Origin: Candidatus Nanohalarchaeota archaeon
GTDB lineage: Archaea; EX4484-52; B79-G9
Assembly (NCBI GenBank): GCA_030594795.1
Contig: JAUVEK010000060.1
Coordinates: 1-7,661, forward strand
Direction of reading: 5' to 3'
Length of the DNA stretch: 7,661 bases
How positions within the stretch are numbered: position 1 is the stretch's first letter; each line of letters starts with the position of its first letter. Below the pieces are notes generated by a model. It was not told where the DNA came from, made no database searches, and saw nothing but the letters and a program-made list of their open reading frames with translations. This document shows positions 1 to 5,924 of this stretch, piece after piece. Position numbers and translations under genes: made by a program.

Positions 1-405
1 GTTCAGAGGCACTTCCCGATGGTGCATTGTTCCTTCTCTATCAATTTCAATTATTTCAAATTTTTTTGTTTCTGGATTATAATTACCAATATGATAATTA
101 TTCTGTGCTAAATTATAATCATCTGCAAAACTCTCGGGGTCATTAGCGTCATTCTCATAGGGGGTAGTGTCAAATGAGCCTACTGGTACATATGTTAGTG
201 GTGCACCTGTATAACTAAATTCAGAGCTAAGCCTTTCTGCCATTTCTCCTGCTATGGAAGGCACAGAACTGCCTGTTTTAATACCTAATTTAGCCATAAC
301 TTCCTCTGCATGTGATGTTTGTGCAAATACAGCACTGAATAATTTATTGTCCACTCTATAGAAAACCGCAACACCCGTAGGTGGTCTCGAAAATGCTTCG
401 TCTAT
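1..405 (-). CDS. Partial protein of unknown function, running off the left edge
   Basis: Seen: one minus-strand frame is open from base 420 to base 1 with no internal stop, about 135 residues, bounded upstream by an in-frame TAA at 421-423. The C-terminal end lies outside the window. The translation is soluble in character, without membrane segment or signal peptide. It begins around DEAFSRPPTGVAVFYRVDN, continues with a mixed stretch ending in a helix-like AEEVMAKLG, and has an acidic, Asn/Tyr-rich middle (NDANDPESFADDYNLAQNN). I recognise no family. The start is unresolved: a strong GGAGG (414-418) is followed eight bases later by ATA (403-405), and no ATG, GTG or TTG lies in any frame at that point. 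The first standard in-frame start is GTG at 352-354, which would remove 17 residues. Parts are very AT-rich (about 20% G+C in bases 61-120, hand count), unlike the genes to the right. It is divergent from thymidylate synthase. Coding is likely; function unknown. Confidence 0.55.
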   Translation of the reverse strand, partial: MDEAFSRPPTGVAVFYRVDNKLFSAVFAQTSHAEEVMAKLGIKTGSSVPSIAGEMAERLSSEFSYTGAPLTYVPVGSFDTTPYENDANDPESFADDYNLAQNNYHIGNYNPETKKFEIIEIDREGTMHHREVPLN

Positions 406-411
406 ATATAA

Positions 412-418
412 AACCTCC
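412..418 (-). promoter_or_regulatory. Strong Shine-Dalgarno sequence without a standard start codon
   Basis: The minus strand reads AAGGAGGTT, a near-perfect match to the archaeal anti-Shine-Dalgarno. Eight bases after the GGAGG comes in-frame ATA, not ATG. Its position argues that translation of the left-edge frame starts, or once started, at 403-405. Confidence 0.5.
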
Positions 419-603
419 TTTTATAATTTATCTTTAATTTTATTCTGAGTCAAATTGGTTGTAAATGTGTATATTAGAGGTCGTAAAATTATTTAAAAGT
501 ATCTTTAGTCACTACTTATACGGGATGTATCTTCAGGGTGGATTTGGTATTTGGTTTTCTGATCGGTGACATCGCGCCGAAAGAGTTATTTAACTGTCAA
601 GAG

Positions 604-612
604 AGTATATAG
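604..612 (+). promoter_or_regulatory. Putative TATA box for thymidylate synthase
   Basis: AGTATATAG is centred about 35 bases before the ATG at 644. With archaeal initiation about 26 bases downstream of the box centre, the leader would be roughly 9 bases. That agrees with the lack of a Shine-Dalgarno sequence before this start. Confidence 0.4.
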
Positions 613-643
613 ACATAAAAAACTTCATTAAGCATTCTAATAC

Positions 644-1336
644 ATGGTCCTGATACGCGCAAAAGATACTGAAGATGGATGGCAGAAAGCTGTAAGCGCA
701 GTATATTCCAAAGGCGACCTCCTCACGACAGAAGACGGAGACAAAACAAAGGAGATAATCGGGCTTATTGTGAAGATATCTCATCCGTCGCTTGGTGACA
801 GGGAAGTCCCAAAGCAGTACCCGTTCAAAGGGAGAGCACTCCAGGATTACATTGACCAGCTTATGACTCCCCTCAATAAGTGGAATTTTGAGTATACTTA
901 TGGTGAGCGAATCTGGAACTGGGACGGGAAGATTAACCAGATCCAGTTTGCAATTGAGCGGATTTCCGAGAATATGCATACGCGAAGGGCTACGTGCGAT
1001 CTTGCGATACCTCCGAAAGACACAGTCTCAAATGACCCGCCATGTCTTCGCATTATTGATTTCAAGATACGCGAGGTTAAAACTGCGCCCATGCTTCCGC
1101 CTGTGAAGCGCCTTATGATGACTGTGCTTTTCAGGTCGCATGATATTTTTGGAGCAACTTATGCCAACTGGATAGCGCTTGCGAATCTGCAGAAGTATGT
1201 TGCAGATGAGGTCTCAAAGAAAAACGGCAACAATGTTGTGCCGGGTGAAATCCATAGTTACTCGATTTCTGCGCATATATATGAGAGGGATTTTGACGGC
1301 GCGGATAGTGTCACATGCTCTTTATCCAGTAAATGA
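644..1336 (+). CDS. thyA: Thymidylate synthase, archaeal ThyA type
   Basis: Methylates dUMP to dTMP in the cytoplasm using a folate-type methylene donor; archaeal members may use a modified pterin. The 230 residues match the short archaeal form rather than the 264-residue E. coli type. Visible landmarks: Arg114-Arg115 (RRA) in the phosphate-binding position; the catalytic nucleophile Cys134 in PPCLR; R164-S-x-D167 in the RSHD motif; Asn175 in the following helix; and HIY at 211-213 inside HSYSISAHIYERD, corresponding to the nucleotide-binding His/Tyr pair. All key residues are present, so the enzyme should be active. ATG 644 was chosen because the N-terminal MVLIRAKDTEDGW resembles archaeal homologues and a TATA-like box lies at short-leader distance. 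The transporter gene begins 28 bases after the stop, but an internal promoter suggests it can be transcribed independently. The family assignment is secure. Confidence 0.95.
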   Translation: MVLIRAKDTEDGWQKAVSAVYSKGDLLTTEDGDKTKEIIGLIVKISHPSLGDREVPKQYPFKGRALQDYIDQLMTPLNKWNFEYTYGERIWNWDGKINQIQFAIERISENMHTRRATCDLAIPPKDTVSNDPPCLRIIDFKIREVKTAPMLPPVKRLMMTVLFRSHDIFGATYANWIALANLQKYVADEVSKKNGNNVVPGEIHSYSISAHIYERDFDGADSVTCSLSSK

Positions 1337-1343
1337 TATAAAT
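1335..1343 (+). promoter_or_regulatory. Putative TATA box for the DMT transporter, overlapping the thyA stop
   Basis: GATATAAAT is preceded by the purine-rich AGTAAAT, which resembles a BRE. Its centre (1339) is 26 bases before the A of the ATG at 1365, the exact geometry for a leaderless transcript. The box shares bases with the thyA stop codon. No Shine-Dalgarno sequence precedes the transporter start. Confidence 0.5.
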
Positions 1344-1364
1344 GGCTGGCGACAATAGAGATTA

Positions 1365-2231
1365 ATGGAATTGTCAATAGGCATTATTTTTGGATTAGCT
1401 GCCATGGTTGGTTATGGATTGAGTACGGCGATTGCGCAGGTTCCGGTGAAAAGTATCGGGAGTTTAAGGGCTGTGTTTTTCAGGGGAATCTTTGCGAGTT
1501 CTATATTGTCTGTAGGTGTTTTGTTTTTCTGGAATGAGTGCATTTTTTCTCCTGTTTATGTTCTTTTGGCGCTTGCTATCTCTTTTGTCGGCTATGTCGG
1601 GCTTATCAGTTTTTATAAGGCGCTTAAGATAGGGGTGGTTGGTGTTGTGACGCCTATCGCAAATTCTTCGATTGTCTTTACTGTTCTTCTTTCGGTTTTG
1701 TTTTTCGCTGAGAGTCTTGGGTTTGTGCAGGTTTTTTCTATCGGCCTGATTGTTTGCGGGATTGTGCTTATTTCTGTGGATTTCAGGGATTTGCGGAACT
1801 CATGCGTATTTGATAAGTCCAGCGGCATTGTTTATGCAGTTGTCAGCTGCTTTTTGTGGGGATGCGCTTTTTTCCTGTTCAAGATTCCGGTGAATGTGCT
1901 TGGACCTGTTTTAACTTCTTTTGTTATTGAGGCAGGAAACATGATCTATAGTGGCATGAGCCTTAAGTTTTCGGGAAAGGGTTTTGGTTTTCCCTCCAGG
2001 AAGAACATGAAGTATCTTTTCTTTGTTGCTCTTTTCGGGGCGCTTGGGACACTGGCTTTTAATTATGGGATTGGTGTTGCGGATGTCAGTATTGTTGCTG
2101 CGCTTGCGTTTGCGAATCCGCTTGTGGCTGCACTTTATGCCAAGTTTGCGTATAAGGAGAAATTGAGGGGGTTGCAGTACTGCGCTATGGTTTTAATATT
2201 GGCGGGGATTGTCTTGATTAGTTATTTTTAG
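1365..2231 (+). CDS. EamA/DMT-superfamily membrane transporter
   Basis: A 288-residue, strongly hydrophobic protein with about ten predicted membrane helices, the normal size and layout of the drug/metabolite transporter superfamily. Two EamA-type halves are visible. Each ends in a typical block: FYKALKIGVVGVVTPIANSS through GLIVCGIVLISV (about 83-138), and FNYGIGVADVSIVAALAFAN through LILAGIVLISYF (about 232-288). A short polar linker near 139-152 separates them, and a charged loop lies at 201-216. The substrate cannot be read from sequence; members export amino acids, nucleosides, sugars or other metabolites. ATG 1365 opens directly into the first helix, and a TATA-like element 26 bases upstream predicts a leaderless mRNA. 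Codons are rich in GCG, CTT and TTT, unlike the convergent radical SAM gene. The superfamily call is firm; the physiological role is unknown. Confidence 0.88.
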   Translation: MELSIGIIFGLAAMVGYGLSTAIAQVPVKSIGSLRAVFFRGIFASSILSVGVLFFWNECIFSPVYVLLALAISFVGYVGLISFYKALKIGVVGVVTPIANSSIVFTVLLSVLFFAESLGFVQVFSIGLIVCGIVLISVDFRDLRNSCVFDKSSGIVYAVVSCFLWGCAFFLFKIPVNVLGPVLTSFVIEAGNMIYSGMSLKFSGKGFGFPSRKNMKYLFFVALFGALGTLAFNYGIGVADVSIVAALAFANPLVAALYAKFAYKEKLRGLQYCAMVLILAGIVLISYF

Positions 2232-2251
2232 GGATTGATTTCAATGGTGTT

Positions 2252-2265
2252 TGTGTTTTTTTCTT
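2252..2265 (+). terminator. T-rich archaeal-type terminator after the transporter
   Basis: A T-rich tract (TGTGTTTTTTTCTTT) follows the transporter stop within the 51-base gap between two convergent genes. Archaeal RNA polymerase terminates at T-runs without needing a hairpin, and no strong stem precedes it. The shorter A-run at 2271-2275 could serve the opposite strand. Confidence 0.4.
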
Positions 2266-2282
2266 TAGCTAAAAATTTATTT

Positions 2283-3533
2283 TTACTTGAATTCACTATC
2301 CATTAAGGAAGGTTTAAAAACCTCATCAAGTTCTTCTATCATATAAGCCCTCATTTCAGCTAGAGTCTCTCTATCCATGTTTTCGTGACTGAATGGATAA
2401 GTAGCTTCATTTTCTCCATACAACATAAAAAAATCTTTCCAATCATCAGAAATCTCAGTAATTCCATACATTTCAGGGTGAATAAACGGGTCAGTTCCCG
2501 GAAGAGGAATGAAGTTAAACAGGTTGTATGAATCAATAGGCATCTTTTTTAGATTTTTAACTGATTCCTTAACTGTTTTCCAAGTTTCTCCAGGAAATCC
2601 CACAATTATGCCTGCTCTAATTTCTATTCCCTGTTCCTTGGCTAAGGTTATGCCCTTTGTCATTTTTTCCACGGATTTTCCTGTACCCATTATTTCATGC
2701 ATTTTTTGGCTTCCTGACTCTACACCGCATCCTACCATTTTACACCCGGATTCCGCTAATAATGGAACAGTTCCTTCGGTTAAATCCTGCGCTCTACAAT
2801 AAACTCTATAAGGTTTTCCAAACGCTTCTAACATAGGCGCAATTTCTCTTAAGAATCTTCTATTCATCAAGAAATTATCGTCAATAAATCTTAAAGCAGC
2901 CACATCATACTCTTCATCTAATTGGTATAATTCTCCCATGACATGCTCAGGTGATCTCATTCTCACTTTATCTCCAAGTGCTGCAGTATGGCAATATATA
3001 CACTTCCAGGGACATCCTCTGCCTGACAATATTGAGACTGTAGTTTCGCCTGCAGTAACCCGATCATATGAATTTATATCAACTAATGAGTAATCATTGT
3101 ATGGTAATTTGCTTAAATCCTGAGGAGCAATACAATTTATTATGTTATCTGAATGTTCTTGATCAGTAGCCATTTCCTCAATTAATGAGGGCAATGTTAC
3201 CTCTGCCTCTCCTACAATTACATAGTCAAAATCCTTAGCAGTTTCTTCAGGCAATGCAGAAGCATGAGGTCCTCCAACCATTATTGGAGATTGAGAAATT
3301 TGGCGAATTTTATCTCTTAATGTTATGGCATCAGGATAAGATGAAGTAAATAAAGTCATGCCGTAAATATCAGCTGATGGAATGTCATGATGTTGGCCTC
3401 CTGCAAAATCAAGAATTGTGACATCATGACCTGAATGTTTCAATGCAGTTCCAAGATACAATAAACCAGTTGGTGGATCTATTCTATCATCCAATAATTC
3501 AGGTGATGGTGGACGTATCAGGCAGATATTCAT
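2283..3533 (-). CDS. B12-binding-domain radical SAM protein (BchE-like)
   Basis: A 416-residue radical SAM enzyme of the two-domain BchE-like group. The N-terminal Rossmann-like region (about 1-130) opens MNICLIRPPSPE, with the usual GHDVTILD, GGPHAS (87-92) and GEAE (108-111). The radical SAM core follows: C174-x3-C178-x2-C181 in GRGCPWKCIYC binds the 4Fe-4S cluster, then FIDDNF (216-221) and GVESGSQ (270-276). The canonical cobalamin ligand motif DxHxxG is not visible, so B12 binding should not be assumed. Known members act as cyclases, methylases or in lipid and cofactor modification; the substrate here is unknown. ATG 3533 is preferred over in-frame GTG 3542 because homologues typically begin at the first beta strand. 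No Shine-Dalgarno precedes either. Sampled 60-base lines have 32-40% G+C against 47-52% in the DUF1616 gene, with A-ending codons, which hints at acquisition. It is convergent with the transporter, and no obvious partner enzyme is adjacent. Confidence 0.88.
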   Translation of the reverse strand: MNICLIRPPSPELLDDRIDPPTGLLYLGTALKHSGHDVTILDFAGGQHHDIPSADIYGMTLFTSSYPDAITLRDKIRQISQSPIMVGGPHASALPEETAKDFDYVIVGEAEVTLPSLIEEMATDQEHSDNIINCIAPQDLSKLPYNDYSLVDINSYDRVTAGETTVSILSGRGCPWKCIYCHTAALGDKVRMRSPEHVMGELYQLDEEYDVAALRFIDDNFLMNRRFLREIAPMLEAFGKPYRVYCRAQDLTEGTVPLLAESGCKMVGCGVESGSQKMHEIMGTGKSVEKMTKGITLAKEQGIEIRAGIIVGFPGETWKTVKESVKNLKKMPIDSYNLFNFIPLPGTDPFIHPEMYGITEISDDWKDFFMLYGENEATYPFSHENMDRETLAEMRAYMIEELDEVFKPSLMDSEFK

Positions 3534-3580
3534 TTTAAACACACATATTTTATTTATGTTTTATTGATGAGGGAGATAAG

Positions 3581-3594
3581 ATTTTATTAATAAA
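3581..3594 (-). promoter_or_regulatory. Putative TATA box for the radical SAM gene
   Basis: On the minus strand TTTATTAATAAAAT is centred about 54 bases before ATG 3533, predicting a leader near 28 bases. A second AT-rich block at 3545-3557 lies too close to the ATG to act as its TATA box. The assignment is tentative because the whole region is AT-rich. Confidence 0.3.
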
Positions 3595-3615
3595 TCCATG
3601 TTTATTGCCAAATAC

Positions 3616-3783
3616 TTATTTCTTTGTCAGGAGCGCGTAAACTACCATAAATCCGGTTGCAGTACTGTAGAATATGCCCGCTGGCATGACTGTACCGAAG
3701 AGAAGGACTTCTTTCATGATGATGAAATGTTTTTTCAGCCTGTCAAAGAGAGGTTCTTTTTTGGGTTTTTTTGTTTCGGTCAT
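3616..3783 (-). CDS. Small single-span membrane protein, 55 residues
   Basis: A short minus-strand frame, ATG 3781-3783 to TAA 3616-3618. The first twenty residues are charged and basic (TETKKPKKEPLFDRLKKHF). They are followed by a hydrophobic segment of about 27 residues (26-52, VLLFGTVMPAGIFYSTATGF onward) and a Lys-Lys end. This organisation suggests a real small inner-membrane protein with a cytoplasmic basic N-terminus. A TATA-like ATTATAAAG lies about 45 bases upstream and a weak GATGAT before the start. An 81-codon plus-strand frame (3598-3843) overlaps it, but that translation is Phe/His/Cys-rich with no domain character and is best read as its antisense. The gene is 82 bases upstream of the radical SAM gene on the same strand, so co-transcription is possible, though each has its own TATA candidate. 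I do not recognise the family and infer no function. Confidence 0.6.
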   Translation of the reverse strand: MTETKKPKKEPLFDRLKKHFIIMKEVLLFGTVMPAGIFYSTATGFMVVYALLTKK

Positions 3784-3822
3784 GAGTATCATCTTTTGAT
3801 AGTTACTATAGGAGAGTCACAA

Positions 3823-3833
3823 CTTTATAATGT
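3823..3833 (-). promoter_or_regulatory. Putative TATA box for the small membrane protein
   Basis: Minus-strand ACATTATAAAG is centred about 45 bases upstream of ATG 3783, predicting a leader of about 19 bases. Together with the plus-strand box at 3868-3876 it forms a compact divergent promoter, the two boxes only about 45 bases apart. Confidence 0.35.
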
Positions 3834-3867
3834 TATTCTTTGACTGTGCTTTTCTGCTCATCCAAAA

Positions 3868-3876
3868 TAATTTAAA
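3868..3876 (+). promoter_or_regulatory. Putative TATA box for the DUF1616 gene
   Basis: TAATTTAAA follows the BRE-like CCAAAA and is centred about 31 bases before the ATG at 3903, giving a predicted leader of about 5 bases. The box overlaps an earlier in-frame ATG at 3876, which would therefore not be transcribed. This decides the start in favour of 3903. Confidence 0.45.
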
Positions 3877-3902
3877 TGTCACTCTACAGTTGTAATATCG
3901 TT

Positions 3903-5768
3903 ATGAACTCAAAGAACAGTCTTTTTTGTGTAATAGTGCTGGTTTTGCTTGGAATTGCGCTGTATGTTTTTTTGCCCGGGCTCTTGAAGTCGGTACTTGG
4001 GCTTCTTTTTGTGCTTTTTATCCCGGGATTTATATCAACTTATGCATTTTTCGATAAGGATGAAATTGACTTGGTTGAGAGACTCGCATTGTCAATCGGG
4101 TTGAGCATATCTCTTGTTGTTCTTGTTGTTATGTTTTCAAACCTTTATCTGAAGATACCGATAACATTCGTGACTATTGTTTTGCAGATATCGGGGATAT
4201 GCATGTTTTTTATGCTGGCTATACTTGCTAAAAGGTCGCGTGCAGTGAGGGGTGTGTATGCAGGAACTGTCAATGTCCTGACTCTCAGGACAGGGAACCC
4301 GAAGAGGACGCTGATGCATCTTGCGCCAGCAGTCATCATATTATTGTTAGTGTTGAATATTGCTTATCCTGTGATTCTTTCAAAATATGGCGGACAATAC
4401 TGGGATGAAAATATGGAATATGTCATATATAACCCGGTTGACGGGTCTTTTGAGGATGCGAAGGGCATCAGAATATCCCGGCTGCGCACGATTAATTTTG
4501 AGAACGGGCTTGTGTTCCTGGGTTATGATATCCGCCACTCCCTCAAGAGGGGTGAAAAGGCGCACGTAAATTACTATTTCCAGTCAAAAAAGGATGTGTC
4601 AATAGAGGGACTGACTGTTGTCACGGATTTTTGCATTGACGGGCCGGTGTTTCAAAACCACGTTCTGTTTCCTTCGATTGAATTGAAGAAAGGGCAGATT
4701 CTTTCGATATCGAATGACGTTACTATACCAAAGGATATTCCTGCAACAGTGTACACGATGCATGTATCGCTATTCAGGGGGCATGGTTTGGTGAAAGCCA
4801 GAGATTCCAGTGAGGCTGGGAAGGTGAATATACCTTATTATTTCGATGAATTGTATGATTCATCAATGGATGTCCTGTCGTTTTATAATGGCAGGAGTAT
4901 AGTCCATGAGAAAACAACTATAAGCAGACTGCGCGTCTGTATTTTTGAGGAGAAAATTGCGTTTCTCGGCTATGACCTGAGCCCGGGTGTGGTTGCGCCG
5001 GGTTATAAGTTCCAGGTAACATACTACTGGAAATCACTTGATTATGTGGAGAAGGATTATACTGTGTTTGTCCATGTGATTGACTCAAGGGGGAGGATTG
5101 TTTTCCAGCAGGATCATAAGCCGCCTGTCCCTACATCCAAATGGGTGCCCGGGGATATAATATCGGAGAAATATGATGTGCGTGTGCCGTCTCATGTCAA
5201 TGAAAGCACTTACAGGATACGGTTTGGGCTTTATGATGTGCTGAGCGGTAAAAGGATGCCTTTGAGCGGCAGGAGCGCGAGGAATAATGCGCCGTATCTT
5301 TCGCAGATTACTGTGAGGGAGAAGCGCATTGAGGATTATTATAACCAGAATATGATTGTATTGGTTGCGGATATGACAGAGAACACATTTATCCTGATGA
5401 GGAACATAACAATTGCGAACCCGGTGATAATTGATTACGGTCCTGTTGCTGTGCTCGGGTATGAGCTGGGTGATCTGCGTGCCGGGGAGACTGCCAGGCT
5501 GACTTATTATGTTAAGGTTCTGGATATTAGAGGAAAATATTTGATTCATACGCTTATAACTGAGACTGAGGGGCCCGGAATCATAGCATTTGATGCTGAG
5601 CTGCCTTCTGTGGAAGAAGGGAGTGTTATTGCTCTTGTGGTCCCTGTGGAAGTTCCTGATTCTTATGGCAGGAGTGGCTCTATTTTTACTTTTGCGCTGA
5701 AGGACGGTGACAGCGGTGAATATATTGGGAGCACAAACAAGGTATTTGAGCGTGTTGAGGTAAAATAG
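3903..5768 (+). CDS. DUF1616-type membrane protein with triple-repeat ectodomain
   Basis: A 621-residue membrane-anchored surface protein. Residues 1-157 hold about five hydrophobic helices. Within them, LGLLFVLFIPGF followed by ERLALSIGLSIS (59-70) is the signature of DUF1616, a family mostly found in archaea and of unknown function. After the last helix (about 141-157) comes a large, probably extracytoplasmic region with three related segments: GLVFLGYDI (202-210), KIAFLGYDLS (351-360) and PVAVLGYELG (514-523). Each is followed by a basic or Gly-rich turn and a hydrophobic strand ending in Tyr-Tyr (NYYF, TYYW, TYYV). Repeats 1 and 2 also share a preceding ISRLR. Repeat 2 is the most complete, with DYTVFVHVID, WVPGDII and YRIRFGLYD. 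Similar beta-sandwich segments occur at the C-termini of some surface glycosyltransferases (family memory, not searched). ATG 3903 is chosen over 3876 because the TATA-like box covers the latter. Function is unknown; an envelope or glycan role is inference. Confidence 0.82.
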   Translation: MNSKNSLFCVIVLVLLGIALYVFLPGLLKSVLGLLFVLFIPGFISTYAFFDKDEIDLVERLALSIGLSISLVVLVVMFSNLYLKIPITFVTIVLQISGICMFFMLAILAKRSRAVRGVYAGTVNVLTLRTGNPKRTLMHLAPAVIILLLVLNIAYPVILSKYGGQYWDENMEYVIYNPVDGSFEDAKGIRISRLRTINFENGLVFLGYDIRHSLKRGEKAHVNYYFQSKKDVSIEGLTVVTDFCIDGPVFQNHVLFPSIELKKGQILSISNDVTIPKDIPATVYTMHVSLFRGHGLVKARDSSEAGKVNIPYYFDELYDSSMDVLSFYNGRSIVHEKTTISRLRVCIFEEKIAFLGYDLSPGVVAPGYKFQVTYYWKSLDYVEKDYTVFVHVIDSRGRIVFQQDHKPPVPTSKWVPGDIISEKYDVRVPSHVNESTYRIRFGLYDVLSGKRMPLSGRSARNNAPYLSQITVREKRIEDYYNQNMIVLVADMTENTFILMRNITIANPVIIDYGPVAVLGYELGDLRAGETARLTYYVKVLDIRGKYLIHTLITETEGPGIIAFDAELPSVEEGSVIALVVPVEVPDSYGRSGSIFTFALKDGDSGEYIGSTNKVFERVEVK

Positions 5769-5849
5769 GGATTGTGGGTTTAATCTGCGAAAACGAGCAA
5801 ATCCCGGGAAACATCCAGACAAGACTGTTCTACAGGGGAAATTGAATAT

Positions 5850-5861
5850 CTTTATAATATT
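5850..5861 (+). promoter_or_regulatory. Putative TATA box for the aIF2-alpha operon
   Basis: CTTTATAATATT is centred about 70 bases before ATG 5925, predicting a leader of about 44 bases, long enough to include the GGTGGA ribosome-binding site at 5915-5920. The operon therefore appears to have its own promoter in the 156-base gap after the DUF1616 gene. Confidence 0.5.
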
Positions 5862-5914
5862 TACTTTCTTATTCCATAGTAAAGTTCAGATAAGGCTACA
5901 GATATTACCTATTT

Positions 5915-5920
5915 GGTGGA
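5915..5920 (+). promoter_or_regulatory. Ribosome-binding site of aIF2-alpha
   Basis: GGTGGA sits four bases before ATG 5925 and pairs partly with the archaeal anti-Shine-Dalgarno (GGTGATC type). It supports this start and a leadered mRNA, in contrast to the leaderless-looking genes upstream. Confidence 0.45.
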
Positions 5921-5924
5921 ATAA

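Larger units (their letters stand above)
406..643. other. Divergent intergenic region
   Basis: This non-coding stretch lies between the left-edge minus-strand frame and thymidylate synthase. It holds the ribosome-binding site of the former, an AT-rich block at 484-499 (TAAAATTATTTAAAAG) that could be its TATA element, and the TATA-like box of the latter at 604-612. I see no tRNA fold, no box C/D motif set, no repeat and no supported reading frame here. Confidence 0.5.

Noticed and set aside
484..611. Plus-strand frame reading VDLVFGFLIGDIAPKEL before thyA
   Set aside because: It resembles a gene remnant with host-like G+C, but is only about 40 codons long, lacks an ATG and any recognisable family, and ends inside the thyA promoter.
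590..979. 129-codon minus-strand reading frame
   Set aside because: It mostly overlaps thymidylate synthase, which has all catalytic motifs in the other strand, and has no independent support.
2232..3615. Mobile-element boundaries around the AT-rich radical SAM gene
   Set aside because: No matching direct repeats, terminal inverted repeats, tRNA fragment or transposase are visible at either flank.
3560..3730. TGATGA motifs suggestive of box C/D guide RNA
   Set aside because: No correctly spaced CTGA boxes D or D' or second C' box accompany them; one copy lies opposite the 55-residue coding frame.
3598..3843. 81-codon plus-strand reading frame
   Set aside because: It is antisense to the better-supported 55-residue membrane protein. 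Its translation is Phe/His/Cys-rich with no recognisable organisation and has no ribosome-binding site.
5768..5806. Inverted repeat GGGATT/AATCCC after the DUF1616 gene
   Set aside because: It is a six-base stem with a loop near 27 bases and no following T-run, so too weak to call a terminator or regulatory hairpin.
5085..5822. 245-codon minus-strand reading frame
   Set aside because: It lies opposite the DUF1616 ectodomain, whose repeats and motifs are clearly coding. The antisense product is Arg/Pro/His/Asn-rich, as expected from complementing biased codons.
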